Of a stretch of 64,000 bases of DNA, positions 41,611-53,825 are shown piece by piece. The notes beneath the pieces were generated by a model. That model was not told the origin of the DNA. It ran no database searches and worked only from the letters and a program-made list of their open reading frames with translations. Source of the stretch: Odiellus spinosus (taxonomy: Eukaryota; Arthropoda; Arachnida; Opiliones; Phalangiidae); NCBI GenBank assembly GCA_963920705.1, contig CAWUCO010000060.1:1054001-1118000 (forward strand). The letters are read 5' to 3'. The stretch's first letter is position 1. Each line of letters starts with the position of its first letter. Both the position numbers and the translations under genes were made by a program.

Positions 41611-44600
41611 AAAATTTGTAAATCTATACTTGGGAAATTTGTAAATCTATACTTGGGAAATTTTTAAATCTATACTTGGGAAATTTGTAAATCAATACTT
41701 GTGAAATTTGTAAAACTATACTTGGGAAATTTGTGGATCTATACTTGGGAAATTTGTGGATCTATACTTTGGAAATTTGTAAATCTATACTTGGGAAATT
41801 TGTAAATCTATACTTGGGAAATTTGTAAATCTATACTTGGGAAATTTGTAAATCTATACTTGGGAAATTTGTAAATCTATACTTGGGAAATTTGTAAATC
41901 TATACTTGGGAAATTTTTAAATTTGTACTTGAGAAATTTGTAAATCTATACTTGGGAAATTTGTAAATCTATACTTGTGAAATTTGTAAAACTATACTTG
42001 GGAAATTTGTGGATCTATACTTGGGAAATTTGTGGATCTATACTTTGGAAATTTGTAAATCTATACTTGGCAAATTTGTGGATCTATACTTGGGAAATTT
42101 GTAAATCTATACTTGGGAAATTTGTAAATCTATACTTGGGAATTTTGTAAATCTATACTTTGGAAATTTGTAAATCTATACTTGGGAAATTTGTAAATCT
42201 ATACTTGAGAAATTTGTAAATCTATACTTGGGAAATTTGTAAATCTATACTTGTGAAATTTGTAAAACTATACTTGGGAAATTTGTGGATCTATACTTGG
42301 GAAATTTGTGGATCTATACTTTGGAAATTTGTAAATCTATACTTGGCAAATTTGTGGATCTATACTTGGGAAATTTGTAAATCTATACTTGGGAAATTTG
42401 TAAATCTATACTTGGGAATTTTGTAAATCTATACTTTGGAAATTTGTAAATCTATACTTGGGAAATTTGTAAATCTATACTTGGGAAATTTGTAAATCAA
42501 TACTTGTGAAATTTGTAAAACTATACTTGGGAAATTTGTGGATCTATACTTGGGAAATTTGTGGATCTATACTTTGGAAATTTGTAAATCTATACTTGGG
42601 AAATTTTTAAATCTTTACTCGGGAAATTTGTGGATCTATACTTGGGAAATTTGTGGATCTATACTTGGGAAATTTGTAAATATATACTTGGGAAATTTGT
42701 AAATCTATACTTGGGAAATTTGTAAATCTATACTTGGGAAATTTGTAAATCTATACTTGGGAAATTTGTAAATCTATACTTGGGAAATTTGTAAATCTAT
42801 ACTTGGGAAATTTGTAAATCTATACTTGGGAAATTTTTAAATTTGTACTTGAGAAATTTGTAAATCTATACTTGGGAAATTTGTAAATCTATACTTGTGA
42901 AATTTGTAAAACTATACTTGGGAAATTTGTGGATCTATACTTGGGAAATTTGTGGATCTATACTTTGTAAATTTGTAAATTTATACTTGGCAAATTTGTG
43001 GATCTATACTTGGGAAATTTGTAAATCTATACTTGGGAAATTTGTAAATCTATACTTGGGAATTTTGTAAATCTATACTTTGGAAATTTGTAAATCTATA
43101 CTTGGGAAATTTGTAAATCTATACTTGGGAATTTTGTAAATCTATACTTTGGAAATTTGTAAATCTATACTTGGGAAATTTGTAAATCTATACTTGGGAA
43201 ATTTGTAAATCTATACTTGGGAAATTTGTAAATCTATACTTGGGAAATTTGTAAATCTATACTTGGGAAATTTTTAAATCTATACTTGGGAAATTTGTAA
43301 ATCAATACTTGTGAAATTTGTAAAACTATACTTGGGAAATTTGTGGATCTATACTTGGGAAATTTGTGGATCTATACTTTGGAAATTTGTAAATCTATAC
43401 TTGGGAAATTTGTAAATCTATACTTGGGAAATTTGTAAATCTATACTTGGGAAATTTGTAAATCTATACTTGGGAAATTTGTAAATCTATACTTGGGAAA
43501 TTTGTAAATCTATACTTGGGAAATTTTTAAATTTGTACTTGAGAAATTTGTAAATCTATACTTGGGAAATTTGTAAATCTATACTTGTGAAATTTGTAAA
43601 ACTATACTTGGGAAATTTGTGGATCTATACTTGGGAAATTTGTGGATCTATACTTTGGAAATTTGTAAATCTATACTTGGCAAATTTGTGGATCTATACT
43701 TGGGAAATTTGTAAATCTATACTTGGGAAATTTGTAAATCTATACTTGGGAATTTTGTAAATCTATACTTTGGAAATTTGTAAATCTATACTTGGGAAAT
43801 TTGTAAATCTATACTTGAGAAATTTGTAAATCTATACTTGGGAAATTTGTAAATCTATACTTGTGAAATTTGTAAAACTATACTTGGGAAATTTGTGGAT
43901 CTATACTTGGGAAATTTGTGGATCTATACTTTGGAAATTTGTAAATCTATACTTGGCAAATTTGTGGATCTATACTTGGGAAATTTGTAAATCTATACTT
44001 GGGAAATTTGTAAATCTATACTTGGGAATTTTGTAAATCTATACTTTGGAAATTTGTAAATCTATACTTGGGAAATTTGTAAATCTATACTTGGGAAATT
44101 TGTAAATCAATACTTGTGAAATTTGTAAAACTATACTTGGGAAATTTGTGGATCTATACTTGGGAAATTTGTGGATCTATACTTTGGAAATTTGTAAATC
44201 TATACTTGGGAAATTTTTAAATCTTTACTCGGGAAATTTGTGGATCTATACTTGGGAAATTTGTGGATCTATACTTGGGAAATTTGTAAATATATACTTG
44301 GGAAATTTGTAAATCTATACTTGGGAAATTTGTAAATCTATACTTGGGAAATTTGTAAATCTATACTTGGGAAATTTGTAAATCTATACTTGGGAAATTT
44401 GTAAATCTATACTTGGGAAATTTGTAAATCTATACTTGGGAAATTTTTAAATTTGTACTTGAGAAATTTGTAAATCTATACTTGGGAAATTTGTAAATCT
44501 ATACTTGTGAAATTTGTAAAACTATACTTGGGAAATTTGTGGATCTATACTTGGGAAATTTGTGGATCTATACTTTGTAAATTTGTAAATTTATACTTGG

Positions 44601-44741
44601 CAAATTTGTGGATCTATACTTGGGAAATTTGTAAATCTATACTTGGGAAATTTGTAAATCTATACTTGGGAATTTTGTAAATCTATACTTTGGAAATTTG
44701 TAAATCTATACTTGGGAAATTTGTAAATCTATACTTGGGAA
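41611..44741. repeat. 1,610-bp tandem duplication (70 monomers x 2)
   Basis: The cttggcaaat monomers recur at 42066/43676, 42342/43952 and 42986/44596, and the ctttactcggg monomer at 42611/44221, all exactly 1,610 bp (70 x 23) apart. The register starts after an extra A at about 41608 and breaks near 43131/44742. Parts of the same sequence also occur at 40.4-41.6 kb (offset 3,704 bp) and 45.7-46.2 kb (offset 2,117 bp), so this region has been copied several times. Confidence 0.8.
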
Positions 44742-47700
44742 ATTTGTAAATCTATACTTGGGAAATTTGTAAATCTATACTTGGGAAATTTGTAAATCTA
44801 TACTTGGGAAATTTGTGGATCTATACTTGGGAAATTTGTGGATCTCTACTTGGGAAATTTGTGGATCTATACTTGGGAAATTTGTGGATCTATACTTGGG
44901 AAATTTGTAAATCTATACTTGGGAAATTTGTAAATCTATACTTGGGAAATTTGTAAATCTATACTTGGGAAATTTGTAAATCTATACTTGGGAAATTTGT
45001 AAATCTATACTTGGGAAATTTGTAAATCTATACTTGGGAAATTTGTAAATCTATACTTGGGAAATTTGTAAATCTATACTTGGGAAATTTGTAAATCTAT
45101 ACTTGGGAAATTTGTTGATAAATACTTGGGAAATTTGTGGATAAATACTTGGGAAATTTGTTTATAAATACTTGGGAAATTTGTGGATAAATACTTGGGA
45201 AATTTGTGGATCTATACTTGGGAAATTTGTGGATCTATACTTGGGAAATTTGTGGATCTATACTTTGGAAATTTGTGGATCTATACTTTGGAAATTTGTG
45301 GATCTATACTTGGGAAATTTGTAAATCTATACTTGGGAAAATTTGTAAATCTATACTTGGGAAATTTGTAAATCTATACTTGGGAAATTTTTAAATCTAT
45401 ACTTGGGAAATTTGTAAATCAATACTTGTGAAATTTGTAAAACTATACTTGGGAAATTTGTGGATCTATACTTGGGAAATTTGTGGATCTATACTTTGGA
45501 AATTTGTAAATCTATACTTGGGAAATTTGTAAATCTATACTTGGGAAATTTGTAAATCTATACTTGGGAAATTTGTAAATCTATACTTGGGAAATTTGTA
45601 AATCTATACTTGGGAAATTTGTAAATCTATACTTGGGAAATTTTTAAATTTGTACTTGAGAAATTTGTAAATCTATACTTGGGAAATTTGTAAATCTATA
45701 CTTGTGAAATTTGTAAAACTATACTTGGGAAATTTGTGGATCTATACTTGGGAAATTTGTGGATCTATACTTTGGAAATTTGTAAATCTATACTTGGCAA
45801 ATTTGTGGATCTATACTTGGGAAATTTGTAAATCTATACTTGGGAAATTTGTAAATCTATACTTGGGAATTTTGTAAATCTATACTTTGGAAATTTGTAA
45901 ATCTATACTTGGGAAATTTGTAAATCTATACTTGAGAAATTTGTAAATCTATACTTGGGAAATTTGTAAATCTATACTTGTGAAATTTGTAAAACTATAC
46001 TTGGGAAATTTGTGGATCTATACTTGGGAAATTTGTGGATCTATACTTTGGAAATTTGTAAATCTATACTTGGCAAATTTGTGGATCTATACTTGGGAAA
46101 TTTGTAAATCTATACTTGGGAAATTTGTAAATCTATACTTGGGAATTTTGTAAATCTATACTTTGGAAATTTGTAAATCTATACTTGGGAAATTTGTAAA
46201 TCTATACTTGGGAAATTTGTAAATCTATACTTGGGAAATTTGTAAATCTATACTTGGGAAATTTGTAAATCTATACTTGGGAAATTTGTAAATCTATACT
46301 TGGGAAATTTGTAAATCTATACTTGGAAAATTTGTAAATCTATACTTGGGAAATTTGTAAATCTATACTTGGGAAATTTGTAAATCTATACTTGGGAAAT
46401 TTGTAAATCTATACTTGGGAAATTTTTAAATTTATACTTGAGAAATTTGTAAATCTATACTTGGGAAATTTGTAAATCTATACTTGTGAAATTTGTAAAT
46501 CTATACTTGTGAAATTTGTAAAACTATACTTGGGAAATTTGTGGATCTATACTTTGGAAATTTGTAAATCTATACTTGGGAAATTTGTGGATCTATACTT
46601 GGGAAATTTGTAAATCTATACTTGGGAAAATGTGTAAATCTATACTTGGGAAATTTTTAAATCTATACTTGGGAAATTTGTAAATCAATACTTGTGAAAT
46701 TTGTAAAACTATACTTGGGAAATTTGTGAATCTATACTTGGGAAATTTGTGGATCTATACTTTGGAAATTTGTAAATTTATACTTGGGAAATTTTTAAAT
46801 CTATACTTGGGAAATTTGTGGATCTATACTTGGGAAATTTGTGGATCTATACTTGGGAAATTTGTAAATATATACTTGGGGAATTTGTAAATCTATACTT
46901 GGGAAATTTGTAAATCTATACTTGGGAAATTTGTAAATCTATACTTGGGAAATTTGTAAATCTATACTTGGGAAATTTGTAAATCTATACTTGGGAAATT
47001 TGTAAATCTATACTTGGGAAATTTGTGGATAAATACTTGGGAAATTTGTTTATAAATACTTGGGAAATTTGTGGATAAATACTTGGGAAATTTGTGGATA
47101 AATACTTGGGAAATTTGTGGATCTATACTTGGGAAATTTGTGGATCTATACTTGGGAAATTTGTGGATCTATACTTTGGAAATTTGTGGATCTATACTTG
47201 GGAAATTTGTAAATCTATACTTGGGAAAATTTGTAAATCTATACTTGGGAAATTTGTAAATCTATACTTGGGAAATTTTTAAATCTATACTTGGGAAATT
47301 TGTAAATCAATACTTGTGAAATTTGTAAAACTATACTTGGGAAATTTGTGGATCTATACTTGGGAAATTTGTGGATCTATACTTTGGAAATTTGTAAATC
47401 TATACTTGGGAAATTTGTAAATCTATACTTGGGAAATTTGTAAATCTATACTTGGGAAATTTGTAAATCAATACTTGTGAAATTTGTAAAACTATACTTG
47501 GGAAATTTGTGGATCTATACTTGGGAAATTTGTGGATCTATACTTTGGAAATTTGTAAATCTATACTTGGGAAATTTGTAAATCTATACTTGGGAAATTT
47601 GTAAATCTATACTTTGAAAATTTGTAAATCTATACTTGGGAAATTTGTAAAACTATACTTGGGAAATTTGTGGATCTATACTTGGGAAATTTGTGGATCT

Positions 47701-48399
47701 ATACTTTGGAAATTTGTAAATCTATACTTGGGAAATTTGTAAATCTATACTTGGGAAATTTGTAAATCTATACTTTGAAAATTTGTAAATCTATACTTGG
47801 GAAATTTGTGGATCTATACTTGGGAAATTTGTAAATCTATACTTGGGAAATTTGTAAATCTATACTTGGGAAATTTGAAAATATATACTTGGGAAATTTG
47901 TAAATCTATACTTGGGAAATTTGTAAATCTATACTTGGGAAATTTGTAAATCAATACTTGTGAAATTTGTAAAACTATACTTGGGAAATTTGTGGATCTA
48001 TACTTGGGAAATTTGTGGATCTATACTTTGGAAATTTGTAAATCTATACTTGGGAATTTGTAAATCTATACTTGGGAAATTTGTAAATCTATACTTTGAA
48101 AATTTGTAAATCTATACTTGGGAAATTTGTAAAACTATACTTGGGAAATTTGTGGATCTATACTTGGGAAATTTGTGGATCTATACTTTGGAAATTTGTA
48201 AATCTATACTTGTGAAATTTGTAAATCTATGCTTTGGAAATTTGTAAATCTATACTTGAGAAATTTGTAAATCTATACTTGGGAAATTTGTAAATCTATA
48301 CTTGGGAAATTTGTAAATCTATACTTGAGAAATTTGTAAATCTATACTTGGGAAATTTGTAAATCTATACTTGGGAAATTTGTAAATCTATACTTGGGA

Positions 48400-50700
48400 A
48401 ATTTGTAAATCTATACTTGGGAAATTTTTAAATCTATACTTGGGAAATTTGTAAATCAATACTTGTGAAATTTGTAAAACTATACTTGGGAAATTTGTGG
48501 ATCTATACTTGGGAAATTTGTGGATCTATACTTTGGAAATTTGTAAATCTATACTTGGGAAATTTGTAAATCTATACTTGGGAAATTTGTAAATCTATAC
48601 TTTGGAAATTTGTAAATCTATACTTGGGAAATTTGTAAATCTATACTTGGGAAATTTGTAAATCTATACTTGGGAAATTTGTAAATCTATACTTGGGAAA
48701 TTTGTGGATCTATACTTTGGAAATTAATGGATCTATACTTGGGAAATTTGTGGATCTATACTTGGGAAATTTGTAAATCTATACTTGGGAAATTTGTAAA
48801 TCTATACTTGGGAAATTTGTAAATATATACTTGGGAAATTTGTAAATCTATACTTGGGAAATTTGTAAATCTATACTTGGGAAATTTGTAAATCTATACT
48901 TGGGAAATTTTTAAATTTATACTTGAGAAATTTGTAAATCTATACTTGGGAAATTTGTAAATCAATACTTGTGAAATTTGTAAAACTATACTTGGGAAAT
49001 TTGTGGATCTATACTTGGGAAATTTGTGGATCTATACTTTGGAAATTTGTAAATCTATACTTGGGAAATTTGTAAATCTATACTTGGGAAATTTGTAAAT
49101 CTATACTTTGAAAATTTGTAAATCTATACTTGGGAAATTTGTAAATCTATACTTGGGAAATTTGTAAATCTATACTTGGGAAATTTGTAAATCTATACTT
49201 GGGAAATTTGTAAATCTATACTTGGGAAATTTGTGGATCTATACTTGGGAAATTTGTGGATCTATACTTGGGAAATTTGTGGATCTATACTTGGGAAATT
49301 TGTGGATCTATACTTGGGAAATTTGTGGATCTATACTTGGGAAATTTGTAAATCTATACTTGGGAAATTTGTAAATCTATACTTGGGAAATTTGAAAATA
49401 TATACTTGGGAAATTTGTAAATCTATACTTGGGAAATTTGTAAATCTATACTTGGGAAATTTGTAAATCTATACTTGGGAAATTTGTAAATCTATACTTG
49501 GGAAATTTGTTGATAAATACTTGGGAAATTTGTGGATAAATACTTGGGAAATTTGTTTATAAATACTTGGGAAATTTGTGGATAAATACTTGGGAAATTT
49601 GTGGATCTATACTTGGGAAATTTGTGGATCTATACTTGGGAAATTTGTGGATCTATACTTGGGAAATTTGTGGATCCATACTTTGGAAATTTGTAAATCT
49701 ATACTTGGGAAATTTGTGGATCTATACTTGGGAAATTTGTAAATCTATACTTGGGAAATTTGTAAATCTATACTTGGGAAAATTTGTAAATCTATACTTG
49801 GGAAATTTGGAAATCTATACTTGGGAAATTTTTAAATCTATACTTGGGAAATTTGTAAATCAATACTTGTGAAATTTGTAAAACTATACTTGGGAAATTT
49901 GTGGATCTATACTTTGGAAATTTGTAAATCTATACTTGGGAAATTTGTAAATCTATACTTGTGAAATTTGTAAATCTATGCTTTGGAAATTTGTAAATCT
50001 ATACTTGAGAAATTTGTAAATCTATACTTGGGAAATTTGTAAATCTATACTTGGGAAATTTGTAAATCTATACTTGGGAAATTTGTGGATCTATACTTTG
50101 GAAATTAATGGATCTATACTTGGGAAATTTGTGGATCTATACTTGGGAAATTTGTAAATCTATACGTGGGAAATTTGTAAATCTATACTTGGGAAATTTG
50201 TAAATCTATACTTGGGAAATTTGTAAATCTATACTTGGGAAATTTGTAAATCTATACTTGGGAAATTTGTAAATCTATACTTGGGAAATTTGTAAATTTA
50301 TACTTGAGAAATTTGTAAATCTATACTTCGGAAATTTGTAAATCTATACTTGGGAAATTTGTAAATCTATACTTGTGAAATTTGTAAAACTATACTTGGG
50401 AAATTTGTGGATCTATACTTGGGAAATTTGTAAATCTATACTTGGGAAAATGTGTAAATCTATACTTGGGAAATTTGTAAATCTATACTTGGGAAATTTT
50501 CAAATCTATACTTGGGAAATTTGTAAATCAATACTTGTGAAATTTGTAAAACTATACTTGGGAAATTTGTGAATCTATACTTGGGAAATTTGTGGATATA
50601 TACTTTGGAAATTTGTAAATTTATACTTGGGAAATTTTTAAATCTATACTTGGGAAATTTGTGGATCTATACTTGGGAAATTTGTGGATCTATACTTGGG
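48400..50700. repeat. Long-range copy, partner of 37.1-39.4 kb
   Basis: Second copy of the stretch at 37.1-39.4 kb, offset 11,298-11,321 bp. Small differences (gaaaatatat here versus gtaaatatat in the partner, near 49393) show the copies have begun to diverge. It leads directly into the 806 bp series. Confidence 0.65.
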
Positions 50701-53514
50701 AAATTTGTAAATATATACTTGGGGAATTTGTAAATCTATACTTGGGAAATTTGTAAATCTATACTTGGGAAATTTGTAAATCTATACTTGGGAAATTTGT
50801 AAATCTATACTTGGGAAATTTGTAAATCTATACTTGGGAAATTTGTAAATCTATACTTGGGAAATTTTTAAATTTATACTTGAGAAATTTGTAAATCTAT
50901 ACTTGGGAAATTTGTAAATCTATACTTGGGAAATTTGTAAATCTATACTTGGGAAATTTGTAAATCAATACTTGTGAAATTTGTAAAATTATACTTGGGA
51001 AATTTGTGGATCTATACTTTGGAAATTTGTAAATCTATACTTGGGAAATTTGTAAATCTATACTTGGGAAATTTGTAAATCTATACTTGGGAAATTTGTA
51101 AATCTATACTTTGGAAATTTGTAAATCTATACTTGGGAAATTTGTAAATCTATACTTGGGAAATTTGTAAATCTATACTTGGGAAATTTGTAAATCTATA
51201 CTTGGGAAATTTGTAAATCTATACTTGGGAAATTTGTAAATCTATACTTGGGAAAATGTGTAAATCTATACTTGGGAAATTTGTAAATCTATACTTGGGA
51301 AATTTTTAAATCTATACTTGGGAAATTTGTAAATCAATACTTGTGAAATTTGTGAATCTATACTTGGGAAATTTGTGGATATATACTTTGGAAATTTGTA
51401 AATTTATGCTTGGGAAATTTTTAAATCTATACTTGGGAAATTTGTGGATCTATACTTGGGAAATTTGTGGATCTATACTTGGGAAATTTGTAAATATATA
51501 CTTGGGGAATTTGTAAATCTATACTTGGGAAATTTGTAAATCTATACTTGGGAAATTTGTAAATCTATACTTGGGAAATTTGTAAATCTATACTTGGGAA
51601 ATTTGTAAATCTATACTTGGGAAATTTTTAAATTTATACTTGAGAAATTTGTAAATCTATACTTGGGAAATTTGTAAATCTATACTTGGGAAATTTGTAA
51701 ATATATACTTGTGAAATTTGTAAAACTATACTTGGGAAATTTGTGGATCTATACTTGGGAAATTTGTGGATCTATACTTTGGAAATTTGTAAATCTATAC
51801 TTGGGAAATTTGTGGATCTATACTTGGGAAATTTGTAAATCTATACTTGGGAAATTTGTAAATCTATACTTGGGAAATTTGTAAATCTATACTTGGGAAA
51901 TTTGTAAATCTATACTTTGGAAATTTGTAAATCTATACTTGGGAAATTTGTAAATCTATACTTGGGAAATTTGTAAATCTATACTTGGGAAATTTGTAAA
52001 TCTATACTTGGGAAATTTGTAAATCTATACTTGGGAAATTTGTAAATCTATACTTGGGAAAATGTGTAAATCTATACTTGGGAAATTTGTAAATCTATAC
52101 TTGGGAAATTTTTAAATCTATACTTGGGAAATTTGTAAATCAATACTTGTGAAATTTGTAAAACTATACTTGGGAAATTTGTGAATCTATACTTGGGAAA
52201 TTTGTGGATATATACTTTGGAAATTTGTAAATTTATGCTTGGGAAATTTTTAAATCTATACTTGGGAAATTTTTAAATTTATACTTGAGAAATTTGTAAA
52301 TCTATACTTGGGAAATTTGTAAATCTATACTTGGGAAATTTGTAAATATATACTTGTGAAATTTGTAAAACTATACTTGGGAAATTTGTGGATCTATACT
52401 TGGGAAATTTGTGGATCTATACTTTGGAAATTTGTAAATCTATACTTGGGAAATTTGTGGATCTATACTTGGGAAATTTGTAAATCTATACTTGGGAAAT
52501 TTGTAAATCTATACTTGGGAAATTTGTAAATCTATACTTGGGAAATTTGTAAATCTATACTTGGGAAATTTGTAAATCTATACTTGGGAAATTTGTAAAT
52601 CTATACTTGGGAAATTTGTAAATCAATACTTGTGAAATTTGTAAAATTATACTTGGGAAATTTGTGGATCTATACTTTGGAAATTTGTAAATCTATACTT
52701 GGGAAATTTGTAAATCTATACTTGGGAAATTTGTAAATCTATACTTTGGAAATTTGTAAATCTATACTTTGGAAATTTGTAAATCTATACTTGGGAAATT
52801 TGTAAATCTATACTTGGGAAATTTGTAAATCTATACTTGGGAAATTTGTAAATCTATACTTGGGAAAATGTGTAAATCTATACTTGGGAAATTTGTAAAT
52901 CTATACTTGGGAAATTTTTAAATCTATACTTGGGAAATTTGTAAATCAATACTTGTGAAATTTGTAAAACTATACTTGGGAAATTTGTGAATCTATACTT
53001 GGGAAATTTGTGGATATATACTTTGGAAATTTGTAAATTTATACTTGGGAAATTTTTAAATCTATACTTGGGAAATTTGTGGATCTATACTTGGGAAATT
53101 TGTGGATCTATACTTGGGAAATTTGTAAATATGTACTTGGGGAATTTGTAAATCTATACTTGGGAAATTTGTAAATCTATACTTGGGAAATTTGTAAATC
53201 TATACTTGGGAAATTTGTAAATCTATACTTGGGAAATTTGTAAATCTATACTTGGGAAATTTGTAAATCTATACTTGGGAAATTTGTAAATCTATACTTG
53301 GGAAATTTTTAAATTTATACTTGAGAAATTTGTAAATCTATACTTGGGAAATTTGTAAATCTATACTTGGGAAATTTGTAAATATATACTTGTGAAATTT
53401 GTAAAACTATACTTGGGAAATTTGTGGATCTATACTTGGGAAATTTGTGGATCTATACTTTGGAAATTTGTAAATCTATACTTGGGAAATTTGTGGATCT
53501 ATACTTGGGAAATT
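50450..53514. repeat. 806-bp higher-order repeat, cut by the transposon
   Basis: A rare monomer reading gggaaaatgtg has its marker base at 50450, 51256, 52062 and 52868. The tcaatac monomers that follow are at 50529, 51335, 52141 and 52947. Every spacing is 806 bp (35 monomers plus one base). Copies differ internally: the second lacks one monomer near 51345 and the third lacks the cttgggg segment found near 50719, 51501 and 53136. The fourth copy is interrupted about 646 bp in by the retrotransposon LTR. I did not find the aatgtg marker beyond the transposon. Confidence 0.75.
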
Positions 53515-53758
53515 TGTAATGTTATCCTATTGCACTAATTCTAACTCAGCTGCTAAATAAAGATACATCAGTTAAAATACTAAAACAACTTTATTCGTTC
53601 GCGTCACAAACAACTCTGCCTTTCTTATTCGAAGCGCATACATAAGAAACCTCGTATACACGTTATCAGTAGAGCAGTTTGTTTTTATCTTATCTAATAT
53701 CAGTAAACGTCTACAGTTATGGGTTTTTTAAAGATGCTTTTTTTTAGCTATCGTTACA
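53515..53758 (-). repeat. 3' LTR of the retrotransposon
   Basis: A 244 bp direct repeat of 57996-58239, with no difference found by eye. On the plus strand it starts tgtaatgttatcc and ends agctatcgttaca, so in element orientation it begins TGTAACGA and ends with CATTACA. This is the usual TG...CA ends with a short imperfect inverted repeat. In the RNA this copy would supply the polyadenylation site. Confidence 0.95.
53590..53595 (-). promoter_or_regulatory. Candidate polyadenylation signal in 3' LTR
   Basis: The minus strand reads AATAAA here, about 75 nt before the end of the 3' LTR, in a plausible position to end the genomic RNA. The same hexamer is in the 5' LTR at 58071-58076. This rests only on a hexamer match, and short AT-rich words are common by chance. 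Confidence 0.45.
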
Positions 53759-53774
53759 TCTTCCTTTTTTTTCC
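53759..53774 (-). other. Polypurine tract (plus-strand primer site)
   Basis: Sixteen consecutive purines on the minus strand (GGAAAAAAAAGGAAGA) directly abut the 3' LTR. In LTR retrotransposons such a tract resists RNase H and primes second-strand DNA synthesis. Its position and composition confirm the element's orientation and the inner boundary of the 3' LTR. Confidence 0.9.
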
Positions 53775-53825
53775 AAATTCTTTTTTCCTTTTAATTCCTA
53801 ACATCTAAATATGAAATTTTAAATC

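Larger units (their letters stand above)
1..53514. repeat. 23-bp satellite array, left part
   Basis: Uninterrupted head-to-tail tandem array of a 23 bp monomer. In consensus, bases 1-8 read ctatactt, 9-11 ggg, 12-18 aaatttg and 19-23 taaat or tggat, giving about 26-35% GC. Nearly all variation falls at bases 8-11 (ggg to tgg, gtg, ttg, atg, gag, gga) and at 18-22 (gtaaat, gtggat, ttaaat). There are also variants at bases 1-4 (caatac, aaatac, acaac-type changes) and occasional 22- or 24-mers from loss or gain of one base. Roughly 2,300 copies are present. The same variant cassettes recur in order, forming the higher-order blocks listed separately. Stretches not listed as blocks (for example 0-2.4, 4.3-5.6, 7.0-9.4, 39.4-41.6 and 44.7-48.4 kb) hold the same monomers and no gene. 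The function is unknown; a centromeric or heterochromatic role is inference. Confidence 0.98.

Noticed and set aside
1..53514. CRISPR array.
   Set aside because: The repeats are contiguous with no unique spacers, tens of kilobases long, and lie with a eukaryotic retrotransposon.
53775..53825. An envelope gene or extra frame between pol and the 3' LTR.
   Set aside because: Only about 50 AT-rich bases separate the Gag-Pol stop from the polypurine tract, so there is no room for one.
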